Positions 43,815 to 55,200 of a DNA stretch of 64,000 nt are shown here, piece by piece (the first letter of the stretch is position 1; each line of letters starts with the position of its first letter). The translations under genes and the position numbers were made by a program. Source of the stretch: Primula veris (taxonomy: Eukaryota; Streptophyta; Magnoliopsida; Ericales; Primulaceae); the NCBI GenBank assembly GCA_963682055.1, contig OY821747.1, positions 26,906,126 through 26,970,125 on the forward strand, written 5' to 3'. The notes below the pieces were generated by a model, which searched no databases, was not told the origin of the DNA, and saw only the letters and a list, made by a program, of their open reading frames with translations.

Positions 43815-46601
43815 GTGTTTGAAAAAGCTGAAAAAGAATTGCCTCAGAATAGATGTAATCAAGCTATCACTAATAATGCTGATATTTGGCATAAAAGGCT
43901 GGGTCATGTAAACTACAAAACATCAGATAAACTTGTTAAAGAAGAGCTGATAAGAGGTATTCCTAAACTTAGTGCTAAAACTCAAAGTGTCTGTGGTGAC
44001 TGTGCAGTTGGCAAACAAACAAAGAATACTCACAAAAGTACTAGTCAAATCTACACTAAGAGAGTCCTAGAACTACTTCATATTGACTTAATGGGTCCTA
44101 TGCAAACTGCTAGTATAGGTGGGAAAAAGTACATTTTGTTAGTTGTAGATGATTTTTCTAGATACTCATGGGTAGTTTTCTTAAAAGATAAGACTGAGAC
44201 TTTTGATCTCTTTAAAACTCTGTGCTTAAAACTTCAAAATGAAAAAGGTTCAACCAGTGGTAACATTGTTAGGGTCAGAAGTGATCATGGAACAGAATTT
44301 GAAAACAGTAAGTTTAGAGAATTTTGCAACTCCTTAGGTATTAGTCATGAATTCTCTGCTCCTAAGACTCCACAGCAGAATGGAATAGTTGAAAGAAAAA
44401 ATAGAACCATTCAGGAAATGGCTAGAGTCATGCTTAATTCTAAGAAACTTGCAAACAGATTTTGGGCTGAAGCTGTTAATACTGCATGTCATATAGTCAA
44501 TAGAGTTTACATTACTAAAGGCACTTCCATGACAGCCTATGAAATATGGAAAGATAGAAAACCCAATGTTAAGTATTTTCAAATCTTTGGGTGTGTCTGT
44601 TACATTCTCAGAGATAGAGAGCATCTTGGTAAATTTGACTCTAAAAGTGACAAAGGGATCTTTCTTGGTTATGCTCAGAATAGTAGAGCTTTTAGAGTAT
44701 TTAATCAAAGAACAAACTGTGTTATGGAATCTTATAATGTGTTATTTGATGACTTAAAAGATGTGAATGAGACTACATGTGATGATGAAGAGTCAGATAT
44801 AACAGGAAAAGAGACCGAAGAAAGCCAGCAAACAAGCAGTCCAACAGTGGTTGGAAGTCCAGTTGAAACCGAGGTTGAAACCCAGAATGTTGCAGAGTCT
44901 GAAGAAGAAGAAGAAAGCTCTCATGTTCAGTCAACTAGCAAGCCTCGCTATGTAAGGACTCAGAAAAATCATTCTCTTGACAATGTCATAGGAGAAGTAG
45001 CTTCAAGTATGAAAACCAGAGGTAAAAGAAATAATGTTGTTCACTTTGCTTGTTATATCTCTCAGTTAGAACCTAAGAATATAAAAGAAGCTTTAGAAGA
45101 TAGTGAATGGACTATAGCTATGCAAGATGAATTGTCTCAATTTGAGATAAATGATGTATGGAGTTTAGTACCCAGACCTTCTAATAAAAATGTTATAGGG
45201 ACTAAATGGATTTTTAGAAATAAAAGTGATGAGGATGGAGTGATTATCATAAATAAAACTAGGTTGGTAGCTCAGGGTTATACACAGATTGAGGGAATTG
45301 ACTTTGATGAAACATTTGCTCCTGTAGCTAGAATTGAATCCATTAGAATGCTATTGTCTCTTGCATGTCTGTATGATTTTAAACTGTTTCAACTTGACAT
45401 TAAGAGTGCTTTCTTAAATGGTGTGATTAATGAAGAAGTTTATGTCTGTCAACCTAAGGGATTTGAAGATCCTAAATTTCCTGAACATGTCTACTTGCTG
45501 AAAAAGGCCTTGTATGGTCTTAAGCAAGCTCCTAGAGCTTGGTATGATAGATTAACCAAGTTTCTGCTTGCAAAAGGCTTTAACAGAGGGGGAGTTGATA
45601 AAACTCTGTTTACTAAGAAAATTACAAAGGATATAATCATTGCTCAAATCTATGTTGATGACATTGTGTTTGGCTCAACTTCTAATAAAAGGATAGATGA
45701 ATTCATTTCTGATATGAAGAATGAATTTGAAATGAGTGGTGGAGGTGAATTAACTTACTTTCTAGGATTGCAAGTTAAACATAATGAAAAAGACATTTTT
45801 CTATGTCAGAGTAAGTATGCAGACAATCTTGTTAAGAAGTTTGGTCTGAGTGAGAGTAAAGAGAAGAGAACCCCTATGAGTACCACCCTTAAACTGTCTA
45901 AAAATGATAAAGGTAAAAATGTTTGTCCTAGTCTTTACAGGTCCATGATTGGAAGCTTGCTTTATTTGACTGCTAGTAGACCTGACATGTGCTTAAGTGT
46001 AGGTGTTTGTGCCAGGTATCAGGCAAATCCTTTAGAACCTCATCTTCTAGCTGTTAAAAGAATTTTAAGGTATGTAAAAGGAACTATTCACCTAGGCCTA
46101 TGGTATTCTAAAGATACAAACCATTTCCTAAGTGGCTACTGTGATGCAGATTGGGCAGGAAACATAGATGATAGAAAGAGTACTTCTGGCGGTTGTTTTT
46201 ATTTTGGGAACAACCTTGTTTCTTGGTTCAGTAAAAAGCAAAATTGCATATCTTTATCTACTGCTGAGGCAGAATATATTGCAACTGGAAGTGGTTGCAC
46301 GCAACTTATTTGGATGAAACAGATGTTAACTGATTATAATGTTAAGCAAGAAATATTAACTCTGTTTTGTGATAACAAAAGTGCTATAGATTTAGCTAAA
46401 AATCCAGTTCAACATTCCAGAACCAAACATATTGATCTAAGACATCATTTTATTAGAGAACTAATTGAAGAAAAGAGCTTAATTTTAGAACATGTTTCAA
46501 CTGAAAGACAATTAGCAGATATTTTCACAAAACCCCTTGATACAAACAAGTTTGAATCATTAAGAGGTGACATAGGGGTATGTCATTATCAATCTAATTG
46601 A
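43815..46601 (+). CDS. pol: E3 pol: integrase, reverse transcriptase, RNase H
   Basis: A 928-codon uninterrupted frame, continuous in phase with the protease part but cut from it by the stop at 43812-43814. The integrase zinc domain starts at HKRLGH (residue 26) and ends CGDCAVGK (about 60-67). The catalytic triad is D91, D157 and E193, with the last two 35 residues apart. The copia-specific extension (FGCVCY, GKFDSKSDKGIFLGY) and a glutamate-rich linker follow. Reverse transcriptase has [25 protein letters not shown] and YVDD at 613-616. RNase H has DADWAG, RKSTSGG and STAEAEY. The C-terminus has [11 protein letters not shown]. All catalytic residues that can be checked are present, although upstream Gag is destroyed. 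Confidence 0.9.
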   Translation: MFEKAEKELPQNRCNQAITNNADIWHKRLGHVNYKTSDKLVKEELIRGIPKLSAKTQSVCGDCAVGKQTKNTHKSTSQIYTKRVLELLHIDLMGPMQTASIGGKKYILLVVDDFSRYSWVVFLKDKTETFDLFKTLCLKLQNEKGSTSGNIVRVRSDHGTEFENSKFREFCNSLGISHEFSAPKTPQQNGIVERKNRTIQEMARVMLNSKKLANRFWAEAVNTACHIVNRVYITKGTSMTAYEIWKDRKPNVKYFQIFGCVCYILRDREHLGKFDSKSDKGIFLGYAQNSRAFRVFNQRTNCVMESYNVLFDDLKDVNETTCDDEESDITGKETEESQQTSSPTVVGSPVETEVETQNVAESEEEEESSHVQSTSKPRYVRTQKNHSLDNVIGEVASSMKTRGKRNNVVHFACYISQLEPKNIKEALEDSEWTIAMQDELSQFEINDVWSLVPRPSNKNVIGTKWIFRNKSDEDGVIIINKTRLVAQGYTQIEGIDFDETFAPVARIESIRMLLSLACLYDFKLFQLDIKSAFLNGVINEEVYVCQPKGFEDPKFPEHVYLLKKALYGLKQAPRAWYDRLTKFLLAKGFNRGGVDKTLFTKKITKDIIIAQIYVDDIVFGSTSNKRIDEFISDMKNEFEMSGGGELTYFLGLQVKHNEKDIFLCQSKYADNLVKKFGLSESKEKRTPMSTTLKLSKNDKGKNVCPSLYRSMIGSLLYLTASRPDMCLSVGVCARYQANPLEPHLLAVKRILRYVKGTIHLGLWYSKDTNHFLSGYCDADWAGNIDDRKSTSGGCFYFGNNLVSWFSKKQNCISLSTAEAEYIATGSGCTQLIWMKQMLTDYNVKQEILTLFCDNKSAIDLAKNPVQHSRTKHIDLRHHFIRELIEEKSLILEHVSTERQLADIFTKPLDTNKFESLRGDIGVCHYQSN

Positions 46602-47550
46602 ATATTCTTGCTAAATATGTCTGTATTGAGTACCTTCAATATTTTTTATTTCTAAGGTTGTCTTAATTGAGCTATGATGTCTTTTGTTTTGAAAAAGCCG
46701 CTTTTTGGTGTCTCAAAAACAGATGTGAGGTAACTTGTCCTTGAAAACCTCTCTGGTAATAGAGTTGCAAGCACAAAGTGCTTTTTTTTTTTGCTGGTTG
46801 CAAGTTTAGTTGCAATATCAGTTGGAACCTCATGCTCTCAATAGATGGTTGGACGTTCAGTTACAACTCCAGTTGAAACCTCGTGTTAAAAATACTGGTT
46901 GCAAGCTCAGTTGCAACATCAGTTGAAACCTCAGTCTATTTTATAACTGCCAAGACAAAGTCTTGTTATTTTTGACATCACTTATACTCTTTCCTTGCTG
47001 AGGTCATCAAACTAGTTTTTGTGTAGAGATAAAAACGGATTTTCTCAATATAAGCTCCTAAAATTTAATCTTTATTAGAGTTATTCTATGATAAACATAT
47101 TTTCTTGGGTAAATTGCTAGATTTTTGTTTTCCAAAAAGTTAGATATCTTTTAAATTGCTTTTTATCTTGAATCAAGTCAAATTTCCTTAATAAGCTTCA
47201 ACTTTTGAATTTTCAAATTTTGGATAAATCTGTTTTGCAAAAGGAATGTTTATCTGTATATTAGGCTGGATTTATCTTTCCTTCATGATCTTGCTGTGAT
47301 TTCTTTAAACTGATTGATAAGATTTTTCCTAAATTTTCGCCAAAATCTGTTTCATAATTGATTTGCATGTATCTCTTTCCAATTACAAAAAGATATGGAC
47401 TTTATTGCTATTTATACAAACATCTTTTTACTATCCAAAATCAATTCCACTTTACAGAATCACTCTCTCTCTCTCTAAACTGTAAAACCCTATGTCTCTG
47501 TAAAAACCCACTGCGAGGTTCTAAGCTCACTTCTAACCATAGTTGCAACC
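46602..47550 (+). other. E3 spacer with GTTGCAA motifs and ORF3 leader
   Basis: Non-coding. Around 46795-46935 the motifs GGTTGCAAG, AGTTGCAACATCAGTTG and AGTTGAAACCTC are repeated. From 47400 the sequence looks like a promoter and leader: TATTTATAC near 47409, then a CTCTCTCTCT run near 47466 and AAACCCTATGTCTCTG. The last palindrome-type motif (AGTTGCAACC) touches the ORF3 start codon. Confidence 0.65.
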
Positions 47551-48873
47551 ATGTCTTCAAACCCTTCTAAAAACCCCAACCTGAACATTGATGATGATTG
47601 CACTCTAAGAGATTTCATGAATAAATCTCCAACCAGTCCAGGATCAAAAGTTAAGGTAAGTGAGACTTCCTCATCTCAGATTAAGCACACTAAGAAAAGA
47701 GCTAGGAATACTGTAGAGGATCATCCAACTCCAACTGTTTTCTCGTATAAGTCTAAGTTTCATGAGACTGATCCTAGGTTCTGGAGTAGGACCATGTATA
47801 GAAGGTTTAGGTCTTTTGCTGGTAGGGAGATTCACAGTGAAAGAAGACTTAATCTGGTTAGCTATCCACATATTCAAGTACATATTGAGAAACTGCTGTC
47901 AGCTGTTGGCCTAGATAGAACTATTTCTTATCCAGATTCTTATTATCCTGCGGTAATTAAAGAATTCTATGCCAATCTAAGTAGTACTGTGTTTGTTGAG
48001 GGTGACCCTGCCTATGGCAGAGTGTTTTTGAGGGGTGTGACTCTAGATTTCACCCCTAAGTTGATCAATGATTATCTGTGTTGTCCTAGTCCAACTGAAG
48101 ATAACAATGCTAAACCAGACTTAGAAATTCTTGCTTTAATTCTAACTGGAAAGAACAATAGGTTTGATGGTCACTCCATTAAAACATCCTCCCTCACCTT
48201 GTGTGCATCTGTGCTGCACAAAATAGCTAGGTTCAATTGGAATCCTACTAAGCAGCCATCCAAAGTCAGTAAGGAAATGGCCATATTTCTCTATAGGATC
48301 ATGTCATCTTTGCCAATTAATTTTGGTGATCATGTGTTTAATTTGATTAGAGAATTCAGTGCTGATACCTCATCCTCAATTCTGCTCCCCTTTCCTTGTT
48401 TAATCACTGGGGTGATTATGGCTCAAGTCCTACCTATGACTGGATCCAAGCCTATTAGCACAGCCACAGAACCAATCTCAGATTGTCCCTCTGCTATATA
48501 TATCTCTGCAAAACTGCTCAAACAAGGGCATGTCAATGACAAATCTGGTGAAAAGGGCAAAGAAAAAGAAGAAGAGACATCTAATGCTCCTTCAGAAAAA
48601 AAGAAGGGTGTGAGGTGGTATTTGAAGCAAAGGTTGGCTTACAATGCAGAAAGGAGGGCTGAGCTGGATACTGATGACTATCAAATCAAGAATTTGCTGG
48701 AAAATCTTATAGAAAGTGAAAATGATAGTGACAGTGATGGTGGTGACAGTGATGGGGATGCAACTCACAGTGATGATGGCTTCTCTATAAGCAGTGAAGA
48801 TGAGCATGAAGAGGTTGTAAGGGACAGACCCCTAAGAGAAAGACCACCCCAGTCAAACATACCTCGTAACTAG
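47551..48873 (+). CDS. E3 ORF3: Sirevirus third-frame protein of unknown function
   Basis: An intact 440-codon frame after pol, matching in place and length the 438-codon ORF3 of E1. The N-terminus is basic and polar (KKRARN near residue 48). The middle (about 65-300) includes FWSRTMYRRFRSFAGREIH, VIKEFYANL and a GVTLDFTP..INDYL block. This is of the kind seen in plant transposon-associated proteins of unknown function, from memory. The C-terminal quarter is strongly acidic and serine-rich (SENDSDSDGG). No signal peptide or membrane segment is seen, so it does not look like an envelope protein. That it is open in an element with wrecked gag suggests selection until recently, or expression apart from gag-pol. 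Confidence 0.8.
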   Translation: MSSNPSKNPNLNIDDDCTLRDFMNKSPTSPGSKVKVSETSSSQIKHTKKRARNTVEDHPTPTVFSYKSKFHETDPRFWSRTMYRRFRSFAGREIHSERRLNLVSYPHIQVHIEKLLSAVGLDRTISYPDSYYPAVIKEFYANLSSTVFVEGDPAYGRVFLRGVTLDFTPKLINDYLCCPSPTEDNNAKPDLEILALILTGKNNRFDGHSIKTSSLTLCASVLHKIARFNWNPTKQPSKVSKEMAIFLYRIMSSLPINFGDHVFNLIREFSADTSSSILLPFPCLITGVIMAQVLPMTGSKPISTATEPISDCPSAIYISAKLLKQGHVNDKSGEKGKEKEEETSNAPSEKKKGVRWYLKQRLAYNAERRAELDTDDYQIKNLLENLIESENDSDSDGGDSDGDATHSDDGFSISSEDEHEEVVRDRPLRERPPQSNIPRN

Positions 48874-49283
48874 TTTGTCAGGCTTGTGACAAATAGGGGG
48901 AGTAAAGAGAAAGTTTATTATGTGTTTCTGTTCTGTTTTCAGTTTGATGTTTAATGTTTCAGTTTCAAGACTTTATTCTGTTTCCAGTTATGCTGTATTG
49001 AGACAATTCTGTGCCTGTTTGGCTCTAATAATTCTGCAGCTTCTTTCTGAAAATATTTTGTTGAAGTATGAATGCCTTTAAACTTGAAACAGGTCTGAAA
49101 ACTTACTGTGTGCATATAAATTGTGCTTATATGATATGCCTGCAATTCTAACTTGCAGGGGGAGCTAAAACAGATGCCTCAAAAAGTATTGAGACAATAC
49201 AAATGTTGTATTGAATTTGCAGGTGGATTTATGTGATAAATAAACTTAGTTGATTTGTCAAAACCAATGACAAAGGGGGAGAT
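48874..49283 (+). other. E3 3' untranslated region with three polypurine tracts
   Basis: AATAGGGGGAG near 48893, GCAGGGGGAG near 49156, and AAAGGGGGAGAT at 49272-49283 directly before the LTR. Three purine tracts of the same form are a Sirevirus hallmark. Confidence 0.82.
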
Positions 49284-50511
49284 TGTTAGGACCAGATTTC
49301 TGGTCTAAATATTGTTTATTGTCTATTGGTTTTCACTAAATAAATCCTAACTGTTGTTAAGAACTAAGACAGTATTAACAGGTTTCAAGTACCAGTTGCA
49401 ACCTCAGTTACAACCTACTAAGTCAGTATTAACAGGTTTCAAGTACCAGTTGCAACCTCAGTTACAACCTACTAAGTCAGTAGTGACAGGTTTCAAGTAC
49501 CAGTTGCAACCTCAGTTGCAACCACAGTTCCAACCTGCTGCTCAGCAGTATTCTGTCTAGTTCTGTAAAATCTGCATAGCTGTTATTTATTAATTATTAA
49601 TTGTTCTACAGCATGCAGGATATATTCTCATCTGATCTTAAAAGGTTAATATGCGTAAATTGAGAATATCAAAGTGGTAAGTAAAGATGTTTTCTAAAAA
49701 TATATAAAGAGATTACTTTATAAGGTTATGTTTCCTTTTAATATATATCTCTATTCTTATGATTGTCCTTATCACTTGTCTCAATCTTTGGTCTTTATCA
49801 TATTCAGAAAAGATACGTTTAAAGATTGATTGATATGTGGAGTTAAATGTTTTATATGTTTATGAAAAGATATTATGTTTAAGAGATCATATCTTTATAT
49901 GTTTCCTTTCAAAGGAAAAGATTAACTCCTACTTTCAACCTTGTTATTAAACAGGAATTACCAATGAAGATTGGAGTCAATCCACGCTGAAGAGTTTGCT
50001 CATAACATGGAAAGATTGAAGCCAATCAAACAAGTCAAAGCAATCATAAAAGATCTTGAAGCAAGAAGATTGTTTTACTTGTATAAATAGTTTATAACTT
50101 AACTTGTAAAAAGTTTGTGTGTTCTAAACTATAAAAAACCCATTCTTGAGAGAATACACGTGAGCCTTTTAAAAAGAAAAACAATGGTGGGATGTCATTG
50201 ATTTATAAGTGATAGTTATAGAGTAGGAGCAATATAGAGATAGGCAGAAAAACATAGAGGGAATCTGAGAGTTTTTCATTAAGACTTGAGTCTCATATTG
50301 TAAGCTTTTTATAATATCATAATCTGGGTAAGTGCCCCGGAGACGTAGCCTAGTTAGGTGAACTCCGTTGTTAAATGTGCTTGTGATTTATTTAAGTACA
50401 TTTAACTTTTTACAGTTCTGTCCATTTAATACACTTGGTTCCAACTGTGGTTGAAACCTCACTTGGAACCTAACTGCAAAACTGCAACTAGAACAGCGGA
50501 TAGGAATTTCA
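49284..50511 (+). repeat. E3 3' LTR
   Basis: A 1228-bp LTR. It differs from the 5' LTR by about 15-20 substitutions, a short A-run indel, and an additional CAGTTACAACCT unit in the first repeat. Confidence 0.92.
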
Positions 50512-50516
50512 TTTTT

Positions 50517-51185
50517 ATTTTTGGTTATTCCACTTGTTCATTTTTTTTTTATAAATAGAAACAGTTTGTTAGTTTGTTTTGCATGTTTGTTCAAATGGTC
50601 GAAAATTTAATAAGAGGGGGAAATAATGTGTTTTGTCCACAGATAACATTCTTACTCTGCACCATTGTTTACTTCTTCTTTCACAGTTATCCTAGTTGTA
50701 AAAATTAACCAATCTACACAAATATTATTATCAAGTTATCATATATTACTCCACAGTACGTTATATCTCACTGGAAACGCAGGTGGTTTAATCATAAATC
50801 ATGTTCTCTAGTATTCAGCTAATTACTATCTATAAGATAAACTAACTGGTTCATGGTTCATGGTTCACGGTTCACAGGTTAACATGTCCAGAAAGAAAAA
50901 AATTGGGTCAATGGCAATATACTAGTTTTCCGGTCATTTTTTAAGCTAACACTACAACAATATCGCAACCTACAAAATTGAATATGCTACTAACATAGTT
51001 CTTCACTGGCTCAATATAGAGCTTGTTTGGCTGCAAAAGTTTAAGAGAAAAACATGCAAAACTTTTCTTTTTATCTTAACACCCAACTTCTGAGTCGCTT
51101 GTGATCTCTAAATACAATTTTTTTTAACATATTGACCCCTAGTTAATGTATCTTGTTACGAACCCACAAAAAATGGTACATGTAT

Positions 51186-51216
<31 letters not shown>

Positions 51217-52233
51217 CTTAACATAAAGTATTTACTCATAGATACAATACTATAACTTGATTTTATTTTTCTCCGAACTGTAAACTTTCATGATGGAACA
51301 CAGAACGATGGAGAAACTTGTTCTAGGCTGACAATCATCGTGTGTTTAACCACCTGACATTTAAGATTTTCTACTTCACAATAAAAACAAAAACCATGGC
51401 TAAGCTGTTCAATAAAATGCATTATAGACAATAGTACATCTGTAAAAGGAGAACACGCCAAGTAGCTAAGCTGAAAAACTGCAACCAAAGCAGAACCAAG
51501 AAGAGAGCAAGCAGAGACCAAAAGTTCGAATCCACAACCCGTAACATCGAATTGGCCAGATGACTCGAGTCAAACAGAAAAGTTAGATTTCTTGTGTACC
51601 CACAAAATGATTTATACAACAAAAATTGAATATCACTTGGTTCACCCAGACTGGTTTATCGTAGGATTTATGTAAATTAGCAATGGTACAAACCAGTATA
51701 AAATTCCACATAAGACCTCTCTCTATTTCACTGTCAGAGTACAATACATAAACTACGTATACTGAGACTCGTAAGTTCTACTTTGTTTTAACTACCAACC
51801 TTCCATCAATTTTTGAAAATCTGTACGCACACGAAAACAAGTAAACATACTCAAAGAAATGGGTCCAGATTTGGTTTAATTCCTACTTCATGCATTGAGT
51901 CTAGCTTCACACTCAACTCTACGAGTTTTGATGGTACCAATTTAGTCTTTTAGTTTGTATTACTTTTAGGAGAACTATACAAGTCTGGTTTCTCAGAAAT
52001 TTGTATTGTTTAAGAAGAAACCATCAGTCCATTATGAGAAAAGGGCAATTTGTTATGACTTATGACCAGTGAGCTATCTTGAAGACTTGTAACTGTGAGT
52101 TCACATTAACTCAGAAGACTAAAACTGATACCATAATAACTTGAAGATGAAAATAAAGTTAGAGCCGAATTATAATACCTATAAAACTAATATCATTTTC
52201 GTCTAGGTAAAGCCTTGAAGGAAAATCATCAAC
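50517..52233. other. Spacer and 3' flank of the MDH cluster
   Basis: An AT microsatellite covers about 51189-51214. No protein gene is supported; the small minus frames at 51288-51622 lack features. From about 51720 onwards the sequence resembles 59180-59700, the 3' flank of the second MDH gene, so it belongs to the duplicated unit (probable 3' untranslated region). Confidence 0.5.
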
Positions 52234-55200
52234 TCATTTTCGGATAAAAGAAACGCCCTTCTCTATGCTTCCAGCTAACTCTTTCTTCGCTTTCTCCAAT
52301 CCAGCCCTGCGGCAGAAAAAAGTAGTGCAGGAATATAAATTTATAGGGTCTCTCACGGGGAGAACTTGAAAGGGTAAAGAAAAATCAATCATGTGAAAAG
52401 GATGCAAGCCAAGAACATTAAATGGAACATTCAGTGGTGGGATTTACCAACCTCTCATATTCACTCATAGGACCGAGGGAATATATCTTTTCAACTCCTG
52501 TACGACCAAGTAGTACTTTGGATGCGAAGAAAGGAAGCTCAGTTATCTACAGTAAAATCACCAATAAAAGTAAACATCAAGGTATACTAAAATTATCTAG
52601 TGTCAATTGTTAGTACTTGAAGAGAACTAGAGAGTTGTGTATCTACCTGAGAAGCAACAAAAGCACATTCAACGACATTAGCGTCTCCCCTCAAGCCACG
52701 CAGGCATGCATCAGCAAGTTTAACCGCAGCGTATGCCTGAATGTTACTTAAAATCGTGAATTTAGCTTTAAAAGCCTTTAGACATGCACTGGTGTATGAT
52801 TTTGTTTGGTGTTACATAAATTATAATGTAAAGTAGTACTCGCCATGGATAGGGTTGCAGTTGCTGCCCCAGCTTTGGCCTGCCAACATGAAACAATTCA
52901 AACAGTATTTAGAAAGACAATAAAGGGAGACCAAGAAAGAAGAAATTGTGACTTTTATAACTTTAAGATTGAAGGGAAGAAAAGAACTTGCAAGAGAAAG
53001 AAGTAATAAAGTACAGTAATACTTAACCTGAGATCTTCCTAATCAGTACTTTCCTAACATAACAGAATAAAATAATTTGGATACTGTGACCTAAAGCTTC
53101 GCCCAGGTTTCTGATAAACACATCGACAAATCCATAATTAAGAAGTACAGCCTAGAGCCATTTGTTTAGAATAAGAAGGACTCACTGACAGAAACAAAAC
53201 ATATATAAACGGGTAAATAATTAGATGAAACAATAATATTAAGAACATAAACCTTGAGAACTTCAAGTCCACCAAACTGAATTCGAGATGTCAGATATTT
53301 AGTCTCTTTTACAGTGAAAGAGCATGGGGGTTTAACCTGTATAGGAGAAAACAGAATTCACACACAGACGACTAATTTCCATGAAGGGTAGAGAAATACT
53401 TACTCATATCATATACTACCCCCGGCCGAAAACAACAGTCCCTTTCTTAAACATATGCGAGGTATATAATAATGAAAGTGGACAATAAAACTCTTAATTT
53501 CCAAAAAGAAACTCAGATTTAGAAGAATATGAGTTCAAGAACTAGTTCCAATACCTGGGACAAAAGAGGTAAAATTGTGACCCCTGCATGACCCCCAACA
53601 ACAGGAACATTAACATCCCTTGGATCAAGTCCCAAAACTTCTGCCTTTAAAACATTGAGAATAAATCAAGTAATGTGTTACACAAAACATAAGGTAGCCA
53701 ACCTATACATTAATATATACAAATAGATCAGATCAGAATAAGAGCAATCCAAGAGTAAAAAACCTTAACTTTAAAAATAAAAGAGAATTTTAAAGAAAAT
53801 GTTTGTTTGGATCAAGTGCATCTTGTAAGTTTTATCAAATATAAGCCTGTTCGGAATTTGTTGTGATAGAAATGCACTGGCTTTTTAACCAGCTTTGATG
53901 TTTAATTCTTATTTGTTCGAATGAAAAAAAAAGATCATATAAACAAGTCCTTTTATCACTTATTATCCTCAGAAAAAAAGATGTTAAAGTTTGTTTAAAC
54001 AAATACAAGACTGAAACATAACCAATCTTATTTTTAACTTTTAAGCGAACCAACAACTTCCTAGAACAAAAAACTCTAATGCACTTGTCCTAACAAACAA
54101 TGCTGTTAGAAGACACCTAGGGCTTATTCTGTTGCAGCTCTTAAGCAACTAAGCTGAATATTTGAGATTAAGGTTTCCAGCTTAAAGCTTCAAGCATATT
54201 CAGGACATAACAAAAAAAAAAAAAAAAAATCACAGTTTTATTAAACCAATCAAACAAATGAGATCCAGCTTTTTAGTGCAATCAAACAAGAAAATACTAA
54301 GCGGTGACATGATCAAAACATTAAATCAACTTTTTTACTTCTAGCTAAAAAGAAATCATTACAATAAGCAGGCATACCACGAAAGTATTAGCCCTGGCAA
54401 CGTCTAACGTTGTGACACCCAACAAGAGCTTCGGATCATAACGGCCGGCTTTTTTCAACACCTCAGCGGCGACCGGAACCATTGAATTCACAGGATTACT
54501 AATTATATTTATGATAGCTTTTGGGCAACATTTAGCTATACCTTCAGAAAGAGTTTGAATAATATTGGCGTTGAGGTTGAAAAAATCATCCCTTGTCATT
54601 CCTGGTTTTCTCGGGACGCTAGCTGGAATTATGACAAGATCCATCCCAGTAAGGGCATCTTCCAATTGATTTGGTCCTAGAAAACCTCGTGCCTATACAT
54701 CAAATGTTGTGTCAAAAATACTAACATGAATTAAATTGAAGGACTAGGATCCTTCAAACCTGTAGGGTCACAGTTTTTCCGCAAATAAGATGATTTTTAG
54801 GCTTTTGAGGCTTGGTTCATCCAGCTTAAGATTTCTAGCAATTAAGTCAGAAAACCAGAAAATGCTCAGCTTCTAATCTGCGCAATCAAACATAATCCAG
54901 TTTATAAGCAAAAAAACGAGCTTATAAGGTGAAGGTGCAACCAAACAGGGACTCAGTCATCCTTTCTTCCAAAGGTAATTAGGAAAACTCCTTAAATTGC
55001 CAAGACATTCTATGGAAAATAACTGTTTGGGCCTTATGATAAGTTGTTTCGGGTTTCAACAGTACAGCTCTCTTTGTCTTGTCATTTTTGAACATCAATG
55101 GTAAATTCGTCATTATTACAATTTACATGTATCAAGAGCCTAAAAGACGGTAATGACAATGCTGAAACTAATAGAAACTGAAGTATGCGGTTACGCCAAG

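Larger units (their letters stand above)
39132..50511 (+). mobile_element. E3: older Sirevirus-type copia element with a nested solo LTR
   Basis: The element has LTRs at 39132-40348 and 49284-50511 (TGTTAGGACC to GGAATTTCA) and a target duplication TTTTT on both sides (39127-39131, 50512-50516). The primer-binding site is TGGTATCAGAGC. Internal order is gag (broken), protease, integrase, reverse transcriptase-RNase H, a third ORF, and polypurine tracts. The LTRs differ at about 15-20 positions and by a 12-bp repeat-unit indel, so it is clearly older than E1. Total span is 11.4 kb, of which 1.2 kb is the nested solo LTR. Confidence 0.93.
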
